A stretch of DNA of 64,000 nucleotides from Streptomyces rhizosphaerihabitans (GCF_025399795.1 NZ_JAODTZ010000052.1:16129-80128); one strand, 5' to 3'. Positions 26,372-34,481 are shown, numbered from the stretch's first letter. Translations and numbers: made by a program. The notes: generated from the sequence alone by a model not told the origin.

Positions 26372-26401
26372 TTGACGCAAGCAGCGGCAATGGGTTGCAT
26401 A
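26372..26401 (+). promoter_or_regulatory. Candidate promoter of the FAD monooxygenase gene
   Basis: TTGACG (26372-26377), 18-nt spacer, TGCATA (26396-26401); the GTG start codon is at 26485. Consensus-like vegetative promoter, judged by eye only. Confidence 0.4.
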
Positions 26402-26484
26402 CGTTCTGTGATCGTGCACCCCGCTCCACCTGCCTGTTCCCGTACGTCCCTCAGGACACAGCTCCGGGCAGGGGGCACCGCGCC

Positions 26485-28242
26485 GTGGACCCGGTGATCA
26501 TCGTCGGAGCAGGGCCCGTGGGGCTCACGCTCGCCCTTGCGCTGGCCCGCCAGGAGGTCCCCTCCGTGGTGCTCGACGAAGGGCCCGGCAAGGACGAACT
26601 GCGGCTCGCGCGGACCGTCGTGCTGCGCGAGGACACGGTCGCGCTCGTCGAGCGGCTGACAGGTCTCCCTCTGGACGACGCCGGCTTCCGTTGGGCCGGA
26701 TGGCGGTCGATGCGGCGCAAGCAGGTGACGCGCGCGATCTCGTTCGGCGAGGAGAGCTCCGGGAGCGCGGAGAGCACGAACGGCGCCGCCGGTTCCCGGG
26801 CCGCCGAGACCACGTGGGGCGACGGTCCTCGGGGGGCCGTCGCCGCGCGCGGCACCGGCGTTGCCCGGGGCGCGGAAGGCCCGGCGGAGGGTGAGGAGTT
26901 CACCGCCCCGCTGCACATCGCCCAGCACGCGCTGACCGGCGCCCTGCGCGAGGCCATCATCCACGAGCGGCTCGTCAAGGTCGCCGTGCACAGCCGCCTC
27001 GACTCCGTCGAGCAGGACACCTCCGGCGTCACGGCACACACCCGGGGCCCCAACGGCACCTGGTGGCGCGGCAGTTACCTGGTCGGCTGCGACGGACCGC
27101 GCTCGACGGTGCGCAAGCTCCAGGACATCCGCTTCCCCGGGCGTACCGCCGTCGAGCGGCACGCCGTGGCGGCCCTGCGCACGGAACTTCCCTGGCCCGG
27201 CGAGGCGTTGCTGCACCGGATGACGCCGTGGCGGACCTCCGGCCCCTCCGCGGGCGAGGTGAGCGCGCGCCCGCTCGCCGAGGACGTGTGGCGTCTGGAC
27301 TGGCTGCTGCCCCCGGGCAAGGACCTGGTCACGCCCGACCTGCTGGTGGCGCGGATCCGGGAGACCCTCGGAGCCTGGAGCGGAGGCACCACACCCGCGT
27401 ACGAACTGCTCGACACCGGAGTCCACACCGTCCACCACCGGCTCGCCCGCCGATGGCGCGCCGGCCGGGTCTTCCTCGCCGGGGACGCGGCCCATCTGCT
27501 CGGTGCCCTCGGCACCCAGGGCCTGGACGAAGGGCTGCGGGACGCCGACAACCTCGCTTGGAAACTGGCCCTGGCCTGGCACCACGGCCCGCACAAAACA
27601 CTCCTCGACAGCTACCAGGCGGAGCGGCGCGCCGTGGTCGCCGCCCGGCTGCGCGCCGCCGATCAGGCGCTGCCCCTGCTGCGGAGCGGCGGCGGCCTGC
27701 GTGCCTATGTCCCCGGGTCCGCGCGGGGTCACGACGCGTTGCTCACGGACGGCCACCTGGGTCGCGGCCCGCTGGGCGCGCCGGGGGCGTACGCCGACTC
27801 CCCGCTCACGCCTCCGCCTGTCGAGTCGCACGCCCCTGTCGACACCGAGCCCGGCGCACCGGTCGTCGATGTGCGGGTGACCGCGGAGGACGGCTCGTTC
27901 GTACCGCTGCGGGAGCGGCTCGGGCGCGGGGTCCTGCTCGTCGTGCTGATCGCTCCGGGTACGGGGGTGTGGGAGCGCAAGCACTGGGTTACGGCCGGCA
28001 TCATGCCCCGGCTCGCCGCCGCCGTGACCGCGCTGCCGCACCCCGCCGAACTGCTCGTCGCGGAGGGTTACCCGGGTGCGGCGGCGCACACCGTGCTCCT
28101 GGTCCGCCCCGACGGACACCTGGTCACCGCGCTCGGCGGGGTCCGCCCGGCCGACCTGTACGAGGCGGCCGAGGCGACCCTCGGCGGACCGGCGCAGGCG
28201 CAGGCGGAGACCGCCGCGGAGGCGACGGCGGGCAGGCGCTGA
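26485..28242 (+). CDS. FAD-dependent monooxygenase (aromatic hydroxylase type)
   Basis: A 585-aa protein. It has an FAD-binding Rossmann start VDPVIIVGAGPVGLTLALAL (GxGxxG), a CDGPRSTVRK DG-type motif, and RVFLAGDAAHLLGALGTQGL, the GD motif contacting the FAD ribityl, followed by DADNLAWKL. The C-terminal 120 residues resemble the thioredoxin-like domain of phenol-hydroxylase-type enzymes (VLLVVLIAPGTGVW). The canonical HxxxPxGGQG form is altered to HLLGALGTQG. An Ala/Gly/Ser/Thr insert at about residues 90-135 is unusual. GTG 26485 was taken as the start because it places the Rossmann fold at the N-terminus. Substrate unknown; no biosynthetic cluster adjoins it. Confidence 0.85.
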   Translation: MDPVIIVGAGPVGLTLALALARQEVPSVVLDEGPGKDELRLARTVVLREDTVALVERLTGLPLDDAGFRWAGWRSMRRKQVTRAISFGEESSGSAESTNGAAGSRAAETTWGDGPRGAVAARGTGVARGAEGPAEGEEFTAPLHIAQHALTGALREAIIHERLVKVAVHSRLDSVEQDTSGVTAHTRGPNGTWWRGSYLVGCDGPRSTVRKLQDIRFPGRTAVERHAVAALRTELPWPGEALLHRMTPWRTSGPSAGEVSARPLAEDVWRLDWLLPPGKDLVTPDLLVARIRETLGAWSGGTTPAYELLDTGVHTVHHRLARRWRAGRVFLAGDAAHLLGALGTQGLDEGLRDADNLAWKLALAWHHGPHKTLLDSYQAERRAVVAARLRAADQALPLLRSGGGLRAYVPGSARGHDALLTDGHLGRGPLGAPGAYADSPLTPPPVESHAPVDTEPGAPVVDVRVTAEDGSFVPLRERLGRGVLLVVLIAPGTGVWERKHWVTAGIMPRLAAAVTALPHPAELLVAEGYPGAAAHTVLLVRPDGHLVTALGGVRPADLYEAAEATLGGPAQAQAETAAEATAGRR

Positions 28243-28355
28243 ACGGCCACGGGCGGGAGCTGAACGACGGCGGACGGAAGCTGAACGGCCACAGGGGCGA
28301 GTGGAACACTCGGTAACCGTCCGGCCTGGGGTTTCCCAGTTCCTGGGGTCTCCAT

Positions 28356-28366
28356 GGTCCATATGG
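28356..28366. promoter_or_regulatory. Upstream half-conserved operator-like site
   Basis: GGTCCATATGG, identical to the first 11 bases of the perfect palindrome at 28445-28458. It lies 10 bp upstream of the candidate -35. Confidence 0.5.
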
Positions 28367-28376
28367 TGACGGTTAG

Positions 28377-28405
28377 TTGACCGGTCTGCGCCACCATGGT
28401 GTACT
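28377..28405 (+). promoter_or_regulatory. Candidate promoter of cysteine dioxygenase operon
   Basis: TTGACC, 17-nt spacer, TGTACT. It is flanked by the two GGTCCATATGG sites, and the predicted start of transcription is about 160 nt before the GTG start codon. Confidence 0.5.
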
Positions 28406-28444
28406 CCGGATCGTGACCGACACCTGTGTGCGCCTGTGGCGGAG

Positions 28445-28458
28445 GGTCCATATGGACC
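28445..28458. promoter_or_regulatory. Perfect 14-bp palindrome, candidate operator
   Basis: GGTCCATATGGACC is its own reverse complement and lies about 33-46 bp downstream of the predicted transcription start. Together with the site at 28356 it brackets the promoter (89 bp apart, about 8.5 helical turns). Confidence 0.6.
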
Positions 28459-28575
28459 TCGTCCGCTATGCGGGCTGCGTGTGTCGTCCGTCCCTCTGAC
28501 TTCGCATCCTCGTCATCCCGCGCGCCGCTCTCGTGCCACCGCGCGCTCCTCACGCGAACTCTCAGGACGGTCCGA

Positions 28576-29139
28576 GTGTCTGTGTCACCCTCTGTCTCGA
28601 CGTCTGCCGCCGCTTCAGCCGATTCCGCTGTCTCCGCCGCACCGCGTACCCCCACCCAGGCCGACCTGCTCGCCTTCGTACGCCGTACGGCGGCCGATGC
28701 CGGGCTGATCGCCTCGCTCCCCCTCGACCCCGAGGGCCGCACCTGGGTGCGGCTCGAAGGCCCTGGCGGCAGCGAGGCCTGGCTCATCGGCTGGCCACCC
28801 GGCACCGGAACCGGCTGGCACGACCACGCCGAATCGGTGGGCGCCTTCCTCACCGCGTCGGGCGAACTCAAGGAGAACTCACTCGCCGCCCGGCTGCCCG
28901 CCGACGGCTGGAAGACCCTGGAACTCACCGAGGAGATCGACCGGCAGCGGAAGCTGCCCGCGGGAACCGGCCGCGGCTTCGGCCGTCATCACGTGCACGA
29001 GGTACTCAACGAGTCCACCGAGGCGCACGCGATCTCGGTCCACGCCTACTATCCGCCGCTCCCGCAGATCCGCCGCTACAGCCGTACGGGCCAGATCCTG
29101 CGTCTGGAGCACGTCGAGCGTCCGGAGGACTGGCAGTGA
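28576..29139 (+). CDS. Cysteine dioxygenase
   Basis: A 187-aa cupin. The iron ligands are visible in GTGWHDHAES (two His) and GRHHVHEVLN (third His); the preceding AWLIGWPPGTG is typical of bacterial cysteine dioxygenases. The enzyme oxidises L-cysteine to cysteine sulfinate with Fe(II) and O2 in the cytosol. GTG 28576 (VSVSPSVSTSAAAS) follows AGGACGG. An upstream in-frame ATG would cover the palindrome region and give a His/Cys-rich leader, so I rejected it. The rhodanese gene overlaps its stop codon (GTGA), so sulfur handling is shared between the two. Confidence 0.9.
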   Translation: MSVSPSVSTSAAASADSAVSAAPRTPTQADLLAFVRRTAADAGLIASLPLDPEGRTWVRLEGPGGSEAWLIGWPPGTGTGWHDHAESVGAFLTASGELKENSLAARLPADGWKTLELTEEIDRQRKLPAGTGRGFGRHHVHEVLNESTEAHAISVHAYYPPLPQIRRYSRTGQILRLEHVERPEDWQ

Positions 29140-29546
29140 GCACCCGGCCGCCCGTGGGCATCGACGCGTTGCTGGAACAGGTCCGCGCGGGTCTGGACCG
29201 GGTGGAGGCCGAGGAGGTGTTCGAGGCCGTACGAAGTGGCGAAGCGCTCCTGGTCGACACCCGGTACGCCGCCCTGCGCGAACGCGACGGCCTGATCCCC
29301 GGCGCGCTCGTCGTCGAACGCAACGAACTGGAGTGGCGGCTCGACCCCACGGGCAGCCACCGCGCCCCGGAGGCCACGAGCCATGACCTGCGGATCGTGG
29401 TGTTCTGCAACGAGGGGTACGCCTCCAGCCTCGCCGCTGATTCCCTGCGCCGACTGGGACTGCACCGGGCCACCGATCTGGTCGGTGGCTTCCAGGCGTG
29501 GAAGAACGCCGGCCTTCCGGTGACGGCAGCCGGCACGGAGAGCTGA
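29136..29546 (+). CDS. Rhodanese-like protein
   Basis: A 136-aa single-domain rhodanese. The active-site loop is VVFCNEGYASSLAA with the catalytic Cys near residue 89. LLVDTRYAALRERDGLIPGAL and LVGGFQAWKNAGLPV are typical of the family. GTG overlaps the cysteine dioxygenase stop, so the two are translationally coupled. It probably handles persulfide or sulfane sulfur produced in cysteine catabolism; the acceptor is unknown. Confidence 0.92.
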   Translation: MSTRPPVGIDALLEQVRAGLDRVEAEEVFEAVRSGEALLVDTRYAALRERDGLIPGALVVERNELEWRLDPTGSHRAPEATSHDLRIVVFCNEGYASSLAADSLRRLGLHRATDLVGGFQAWKNAGLPVTAAGTES

Positions 29547-29584
29547 CCACCGCTCACGCTCACGAAGGGCTCGCACTAACGAAG

Positions 29585-29690
29585 GACGGTCACCGGCTCG
29601 TGCACAGGTGACGTATCAAGCCGGCCCGTGCACAGGTGACCGAGCGAGCCGACTCGTACACCGGTGACCGAGCGAGCCGGCGGCGGTCTT
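29585..29690. repeat. Three ~32-bp tandem repeats downstream of the rhodanese gene
   Basis: Units around CGGCTCGTGCACAGGTGAC occur three times at about 29590, 29622 and 29652. The last two also share GTGACCGAGCGAGCCG. They fill the space between the convergent rhodanese and recX genes. Confidence 0.75.
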
Positions 29691-29753
29691 GTGCCGGACG
29701 AACCGCCCCTCATGCCGAACCCCGCGGGATCGCTCACACCGAAGCCCGTGGGA

Positions 29754-30686
29754 TCAGAACCCCTCGTCCCCGAGCCCCTCCGTGTCCTCGCCTTCTTCCT
29801 CCAACGCCTGGCGGACCACACGCAGGGCCATGCCCTGGGGGTAGCCCTTGCGGGCGAGCATGCCCGCAAGGCGCCTCAGTCGCTTGTCGCGGTCGAGTCC
29901 GCGTGTGGAGCGCAGCTTGCGGGCGACCAGTTCACGCGCGGTCGCCTCCTCCTGCTCGGAATCGAGCTGTCCGACGGCCTCGTCGATCAGTGTCGATTCC
30001 ACGCCCTTGGTCCGCAGCTCCTGGACGAGCGCCCGTCGGGCCAGCCCCCGGCCGTGGTGGCGGGACTCGACCCAGGCGTCCGCGAAGGCGCTGTCGTTGA
30101 TCAGCCCGACCTCCTCGAACCGTGACAGCACCTCGTCCGCCACCTCGTCCGGGATCTCGCGCTTGCGCAACGCGTCCGCCAGCTGCTTCCGGGTGCGCGG
30201 GGTCCCGGTGAGCAGGCGCAGACAGATCGCGCGCGCCCGCTCAGCCGGGTCCCCTGGGGACTCCCCCTTCTCGGCCCTCGACGAGGAGGAGGCGCCTCCG
30301 TCCTGCGGGTCGCCGGACGGCTCACCGAAACCGCCACGCCTTCGACGACCTCGTCCACCACGCGGTCCGCCCTCACCGCGTCCACCACGCCGGGAGGCCG
30401 CGTCCGGCGAACCGTGACCGCCCGGCAGGCCGTCACCCCACCGCACGTCACCGCCCGTCGAACCGCCACCGTCCGGACCACCGTCGTCCGGACCGACGCC
30501 GTGGAAACCGTCGGCTCTGTGGAGCCCGTCGTCGGTGCCGTACGGCTGACCGCCGTACCCCCCGGCACCGCCGTACGACCTGTCACCGTCTCCGGCCGGG
30601 CCGCCGTCTCCCCCGCCGTACTCCTGCCCCTGCCCCTCTGGGATGAGGGGGTAGGCGTACTCGGCCCAGTCGGTTCGTCGTGTCAT
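29754..30686 (-). CDS. recX: RecX regulator of RecA, with long Gly/Asp-rich N-terminus
   Basis: A 310-aa protein. The first ~145 residues are low-complexity (GGGDGGPAGDGDRSYGGAGG and an Arg/Gly run GGRGEGGPRGGRGRRRRGG). The RecX domain follows: ARAICLRLLTGTPRTRKQLA, RFEEVGLINDSAFADAWVES and RLAGMLARKGYPQGMALRVV. RecX binds RecA filaments and limits their activity. The start codon lies 3 nt after the recA stop, so the pair is co-transcribed from the recA promoter. Typical RecX proteins are 150-270 aa, so the N-terminal extension is notable; it might instead reflect a later true start, but the frame is continuous. Confidence 0.92.
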   Translation of the reverse strand: MTRRTDWAEYAYPLIPEGQGQEYGGGDGGPAGDGDRSYGGAGGYGGQPYGTDDGLHRADGFHGVGPDDGGPDGGGSTGGDVRWGDGLPGGHGSPDAASRRGGRGEGGPRGGRGRRRRGGFGEPSGDPQDGGASSSSRAEKGESPGDPAERARAICLRLLTGTPRTRKQLADALRKREIPDEVADEVLSRFEEVGLINDSAFADAWVESRHHGRGLARRALVQELRTKGVESTLIDEAVGQLDSEQEEATARELVARKLRSTRGLDRDKRLRRLAGMLARKGYPQGMALRVVRQALEEEGEDTEGLGDEGF

Positions 30687-30689
30687 GGA

Positions 30690-31814
30690 CTAGCTCTTTG
30701 CCGCCGTGGCCCTGGCCTTGGTGGTCTTGGCGGCCGGAGCGGGCACCGTCTTCGCGGCGTCGTCCGGGGCAGCCGAGACCGCCGCGTCCGCGCCCGGCTC
30801 GGCGGTGGGCGCCACGGGCTTCACCCCGACGCCCAGCTTCTCCAGGATCTTCTTCTCGATCTCGTTGGCGAGATCGGGGTTGTCCTTCAGGAAGTTGCGC
30901 GCGTTCTCCTTGCCTTGGCCGAGCTGGTCGCCCTCGTACGTGTACCAGGCGCCGGCCTTGCGGACGAAGCCGTGCTCGACACCCATGTCGATCAGGCCGC
31001 CCTCGCGGCTGATGCCCTGCCCGTAGAGGATGTCGAACTCGGCCTGCTTGAAGGGCGGCGCGACCTTGTTCTTGACGACCTTGACGCGCGTGCGGTTGCC
31101 GACCGCGTCCGTGCCGTCCTTCAGCGTCTCGATGCGGCGGATGTCGAGTCGCACCGAGGCGTAGAACTTCAGCGCCCGGCCACCCGTGGTGGTCTCCGGG
31201 GAGCCGAACATCACGCCGATCTTCTCGCGGAGCTGGTTGATGAAGATCGCGGTGGTCTGGGACTGGCTCAGCGCGCCGGTGATCTTGCGGAGCGCCTGGC
31301 TCATCAGACGGGCCTGCAGACCCACGTGCGAGTCGCCCATCTCACCCTCGATCTCCGCGCGCGGCACCAGGGCGGCGACGGAGTCGATGACGATGAGGTC
31401 GAGGGCACCGGAGCGGACCAGCATGTCCACGATCTCCAGGGCCTGCTCGCCATTGTCCGGCTGCGACAGGATCAGGTTGTCGATGTCGACGCCGAGCTTC
31501 TTCGCGTACTCGGGGTCGAGGGCGTGCTCGGCGTCGATGAACGCCACCTGGCCGCCGGCCTTCTGCGCGTTCGCCACCGCGTGCAGGGTCAGGGTCGTCT
31601 TACCGGAGGACTCCGGGCCGTACACCTCCACCACTCGGCCGCGCGGCAGGCCGCCGACACCGAGGGCGACGTCGAGCGCGGTCGACCCGGTGGGGATGAC
31701 CTCGATGGGCTCATTCGGCCGCTCGCCCAGGCGCATCACTGCACCCTTACCGAACTGCCGTTCAATCTGCGCGAGCGCGGCGTCGAGCGCCTTCTCGCGG
31801 TCGGTTCCTGCCAT
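30690..31814 (-). CDS. recA: Recombinase RecA
   Basis: A 374-aa recombinase. Walker A GPESSGKTTLTLHA near residues 68-80, VAFIDAEHALDPEYAKKLGV, LSQPDNGEQALEI, Walker B LIVIDSVAALVP, and the DNA-binding loops L1 (EGEMGDSHVGLQARLMSQAL) and L2 (REKIGVMFGSPETTTGGRAL). The C-terminal tail is Ala/Lys/Pro-rich instead of acidic. It forms ssDNA filaments for strand exchange and triggers LexA cleavage. ATG 31814 was chosen (MAGTDREKAL, standard start, GTGGA upstream). Confidence 0.98.
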   Translation of the reverse strand: MAGTDREKALDAALAQIERQFGKGAVMRLGERPNEPIEVIPTGSTALDVALGVGGLPRGRVVEVYGPESSGKTTLTLHAVANAQKAGGQVAFIDAEHALDPEYAKKLGVDIDNLILSQPDNGEQALEIVDMLVRSGALDLIVIDSVAALVPRAEIEGEMGDSHVGLQARLMSQALRKITGALSQSQTTAIFINQLREKIGVMFGSPETTTGGRALKFYASVRLDIRRIETLKDGTDAVGNRTRVKVVKNKVAPPFKQAEFDILYGQGISREGGLIDMGVEHGFVRKAGAWYTYEGDQLGQGKENARNFLKDNPDLANEIEKKILEKLGVGVKPVAPTAEPGADAAVSAAPDDAAKTVPAPAAKTTKARATAAKS

Positions 31815-31857
31815 GGGTTCCACCCGGTTTGCTTGAGTCGATCGCTTCACGTCAAAG

Positions 31858-31880
31858 ACGCTAACGCCTGCCACTGACAA
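31858..31880 (-). promoter_or_regulatory. RecA-NDp (PafBC-type) promoter of recA
   Basis: On the minus strand: TTGTCAGTGGC, 6 nt (AGGCGT), TAGCGT. This matches the LexA/RecA-independent damage promoter consensus TTGTCRGTGGC-N6-TAGGGT known from mycobacterial recA, recognised with PafBC. It ends 44 nt before the recA ATG. Confidence 0.85.
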
Positions 31881-31978
31881 TGCGCCCCGACGCCCGTCCG
31901 GCCTGTGGATAACTCGGGCACATCTCCGTCGAAACCGTGCCGAATTCCCCGTCGAGAGCTCCGCCGGAACTTCCATGA

Positions 31979-31990
31979 GAATGGATGTTC
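31979..31990 (-). promoter_or_regulatory. LexA-like (SOS) box upstream of recA
   Basis: GAACATCCATTC on the minus strand, one base from GAAC-N4-GTTC; the flanking TC makes TCGAACAT in the 5' half. It lies about 165 nt upstream of the recA start. A second, SOS-type promoter beside the RecA-NDp element is likely, as in other actinomycetes. Confidence 0.6.
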
Positions 31991-32205
31991 GATTTTCGTG
32001 TCAAGCGCACCACGCGACACCTCCGAGACTACGTTCACGCTCCGACAACGCCCCGAAGATCCCACCGGGAGAGGCCCCGCACCCGCCTCGGCGCCTCTCC
32101 CGTACCCGGCACCTGCCCCGGGACCTGGGCTACTCTCCCGGGCGTACCGCCGGTGTCTTCGGCCGTACGACGACTCCACCCGGCCCGCACGGCAGGCTGT
32201 GGGCC

Positions 32206-32994
32206 ATGCGAACGACGAGGTCCCGTCCCCTGATACCGCTGATACCGCCGAAGCCCTCGCTCCGGCCGGCCGAGCGGCTCTGCCGCGCGACGGGCGCCCT
32301 GCTCGTCCTCTCGGGCTGTCTGCATCTGCTGGTCTTCGCCGTCGACGGCGGCCCGTGGGACGGTCCCGTCTCCTGGCGCAAGCCCGTCACCTTCGGGCTT
32401 TCCTTCGGACTGACCCTGATCGCGATCACCTGGGTCACGTCGTACGTGCGGGTCGAGGCGAGGTGGCGCACCGCGCTGCTCGTCGTGTTCGCCGCGGACT
32501 GTGTGGTGGAGGTCGGCGGGATCACCCTCCAGGCATGGCGCCGGGTGCCCTCGCATCTCAACATGGAGACCGGCTTCGACACGGCTGTGTCCATGACGCT
32601 CGCAGTGGGTGGCGGGGTTCTGGTCGTGGTGCTGACCCTGTTCGCCGTCGCCTCGTTCCGGAGGCGGCCCACGGGCCCCCTCGGCATGCCGCTCGCCGTG
32701 CGCTCGGGGTTCGCGATCCTGCTCGTCGCACTGGCCTCGGGCGCCGCGATGATCGCGCGCGGGGTCGTCCTCACCCGGACCGGCCACCAGGAGGCCGCGT
32801 ACCACTCGACGGCTCCGCTCAAGCCGCTGCACGGAGTGAGCCTGCACGCCGTCCTGGTGCTGCCCGCGCTGGCCTGGCTGCTGTCGCGCACCGACTGGAG
32901 CGAAACGGTCAGACAGCGGGTCGTACAGGGAGCGGTCGGCTGCTACGCGACGGCCGTCGTCGTCGCCGGTGTCCACGCCGCCCTCACCTGGTGA
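32206..32994 (+). CDS. Multi-pass membrane protein of unknown function
   Basis: A 262-aa protein with about six or seven membrane segments (for example ATGALLVLSGCLHLLVFAVD, VTFGLSFGLTLIAITWVTSY, TLAVGGGVLVVVLTLFAVAS, VLVLPALAWLL). Between them WDGPVSWRKPVTFGLSFGLT and VEARWRTAL stand out, and GFDTAVSMTLAVGG is conserved-looking, but I recognise no family with a known job. ATG 32206 follows an AGG-rich stretch. It is divergent from recA and convergent with the AI-2E-type permease gene 19 nt later. Confidence 0.75.
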   Translation: MRTTRSRPLIPLIPPKPSLRPAERLCRATGALLVLSGCLHLLVFAVDGGPWDGPVSWRKPVTFGLSFGLTLIAITWVTSYVRVEARWRTALLVVFAADCVVEVGGITLQAWRRVPSHLNMETGFDTAVSMTLAVGGGVLVVVLTLFAVASFRRRPTGPLGMPLAVRSGFAILLVALASGAAMIARGVVLTRTGHQEAAYHSTAPLKPLHGVSLHAVLVLPALAWLLSRTDWSETVRQRVVQGAVGCYATAVVVAGVHAALTW

Positions 32995-33013
32995 ACGCGC
33001 GGCGGGCACCCGC

Positions 33014-34225
33014 TCACCGGCCGAACTGCCGCCGCACGCGCGCGAGGAGGCCGGCCGAGCTGCGCGTACGGTGCCCGTGCACCCGCGGGTCGTCCGTGAC
33101 GTCGTAGCGCTTCACATACGCCCCCAGGAACGCCTGCAGGGTGGCGACGGCGGGGATGGCGATCAGCGCGCCGACGGCCCCGAGGAGCGCGGTGCCCGCG
33201 ATGACGGACCCGAAGGCGACCGCGGGGTGGATGTCCACCGTCCTGGAGGTCAGTTTGGGCTGGAGCACATAGTTCTCGAACTGCTGGTAGACCACGACGA
33301 AGACGAGCACCCACAGCGCGTACCAGGGGTCGATCGTGAACGCGATCAGCATCGGCAGGGCGCCCGCGAGATAGGTACCGATGGTCGGGATGAACTGCGA
33401 GACCAGCCCCACCCACACGCCGAGCACGGGCGCGTAGGGCACGCCCAGCGCCTCCAGCAGGATGTAGTGCGCCACGCCCGAGATCAGCGCCATCAGACCA
33501 CGTGAGTACAGATAGCCGCCGGTCTTGTCGACGGCTATCTCCCAGGCGCGCAGCACCTCGGCCTGCCGGGCCGGCGGCAGCACCGAGCACAGCGCGCGCC
33601 GCAGCCGCGGTCCGTCGGCGGCGAAGTAGAACGAGAACAGCGCGACCGTCAGCAGCTGGAAGAGGCCGCCCAGCACCTGCCCGGACACGTCCAGGACGCC
33701 GGTGGCGCTGTTCTGCACGTACTTCCGCAGCCAATCGGAGTGGAGCAGGCCTTCCTGGATGTCGACCCGCCTCAGGTCGGTGTGGAAGTGCGTGTTGACC
33801 CAGTTGATGACCGAGTCGAGGTAGTCGGGGAAGCCCTCGATCATCTTGATGATCTGGCCCGCGAGCATCGAGCCGAGCAGGGTGACGAACCCGGCGATCA
33901 TGATCAACGAGCCCAGGAAGACAAGGAAGGCGGCCAGCCCTCTGCGCACACCCCGTGATGCCATCCAGCTGACCGCGGGTTCTATCGCGAGCGCCAGGAA
34001 GAACGAGATCAGGATGTTGATCAGCAGGCCGGTGAGCTGGTGGAACGCCCAACTGCCCAGCTGGAACACGGCTATGAGCGTGAGGGCGAGCACCATGGCA
34101 CGCGGCAGCCAGCGCGGCATGCGCGCGCCCTGCCCGGCGGCGTCCCCGCCCGGTGGGGCGGGTGGCGTCGTGCCGAACGGTGATGCCTGCTGATCGACCT
34201 GCGTGTTCTCGTCTGTCGGGGCCAC
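33014..34225 (-). CDS. AI-2E/PerM-family transporter
   Basis: A 403-aa membrane protein with the AI-2E transporter (PerM, formerly UPF0118) pattern: two N-terminal membrane helices (LPRAMVLALTLIAVFQLGSW; LLINILISFFLALAIEPAV), the periplasmic-type central region, then GVAHYILLEALGVPYAPVLG, FIPTIGTYLAGALPMLIAF, VVYQQFENYVLQPKL and ALLGAVGALIAIPAVATLQA. Members have been proposed to export autoinducer-2, Na+/H+ or other solutes; the substrate here is unknown. I prefer GTG 34225 (VAPTDENTQ); GTG 34243 is in frame upstream but lies inside a RecA-NDp-like promoter motif. No Shine-Dalgarno fits either start, in keeping with a leaderless message. Confidence 0.88.
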   Translation of the reverse strand: MAPTDENTQVDQQASPFGTTPPAPPGGDAAGQGARMPRWLPRAMVLALTLIAVFQLGSWAFHQLTGLLINILISFFLALAIEPAVSWMASRGVRRGLAAFLVFLGSLIMIAGFVTLLGSMLAGQIIKMIEGFPDYLDSVINWVNTHFHTDLRRVDIQEGLLHSDWLRKYVQNSATGVLDVSGQVLGGLFQLLTVALFSFYFAADGPRLRRALCSVLPPARQAEVLRAWEIAVDKTGGYLYSRGLMALISGVAHYILLEALGVPYAPVLGVWVGLVSQFIPTIGTYLAGALPMLIAFTIDPWYALWVLVFVVVYQQFENYVLQPKLTSRTVDIHPAVAFGSVIAGTALLGAVGALIAIPAVATLQAFLGAYVKRYDVTDDPRVHGHRTRSSAGLLARVRRQFGR

Positions 34226-34286
34226 CCGGCAAGTCTGGCCCACGCCACCGACACCGGGTCCACGTGCCCCCGGACTTCTGTCCCCG

Positions 34287-34481
34287 TCAGTGGTTTTCGT
34301 ACGGAACGTCCATGGTCGCGCACACCACGCGCCACACGTCCTTGGCCTCCCAGCCCGCGTTCAGCGCCTCGTGGACGGTGCGCCCGCCCAGTTCCGTCAT
34401 CACATGATCGCGCGCGAACGTCTCGGCGTACCCCGCGCCGAAGTGATCAGCCATTCGCTGCCAGAAGACCGTCAACCGCAT
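34287..34481 (-). CDS. DUF3046 protein
   Basis: A 64-aa protein MRLTVFWQRMADHFGAGYAE, then FARDHVMTELGGRTVHEALN and AGWEAKDVWRVVCATM. This matches the actinobacterial DUF3046 family, which is found next to recA (Rv2738c in Mycobacterium, from memory). The role is unknown. ATG start; transcribed in the same direction as recA and divergent from the next gene. Confidence 0.85.
   Translation of the reverse strand: MRLTVFWQRMADHFGAGYAETFARDHVMTELGGRTVHEALNAGWEAKDVWRVVCATMDVPYENH

Larger units (their letters stand above)
28243..28575. other. Intergenic region with tandem repeats and paired palindromes
   Basis: This 333-bp region starts with three ~25-bp repeats around GAGCTGAACGGCCAC (28238-28310), followed by a promoter-like element and two copies of a GGTCCATATGG palindrome (annotated separately). 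It belongs to the cysteine dioxygenase-rhodanese operon. No coding frame is convincing before the GTG at 28576. Confidence 0.6.
31815..32205. promoter_or_regulatory. recA control region and divergent membrane-protein promoter
   Basis: This 391-bp divergent region holds the RecA-NDp-type promoter and a LexA-like box (annotated separately) on the recA side. The rest, up to the ATG at 32206, is GC-rich without a recognisable second promoter. Confidence 0.6.

Noticed and set aside
26395..26484. Upstream TTG start for the FAD monooxygenase
   Set aside because: It would put 30 residues (MHTFCDRAPR-type) before the Rossmann fold and overlap the candidate -10; GTG 26485 is more typical.
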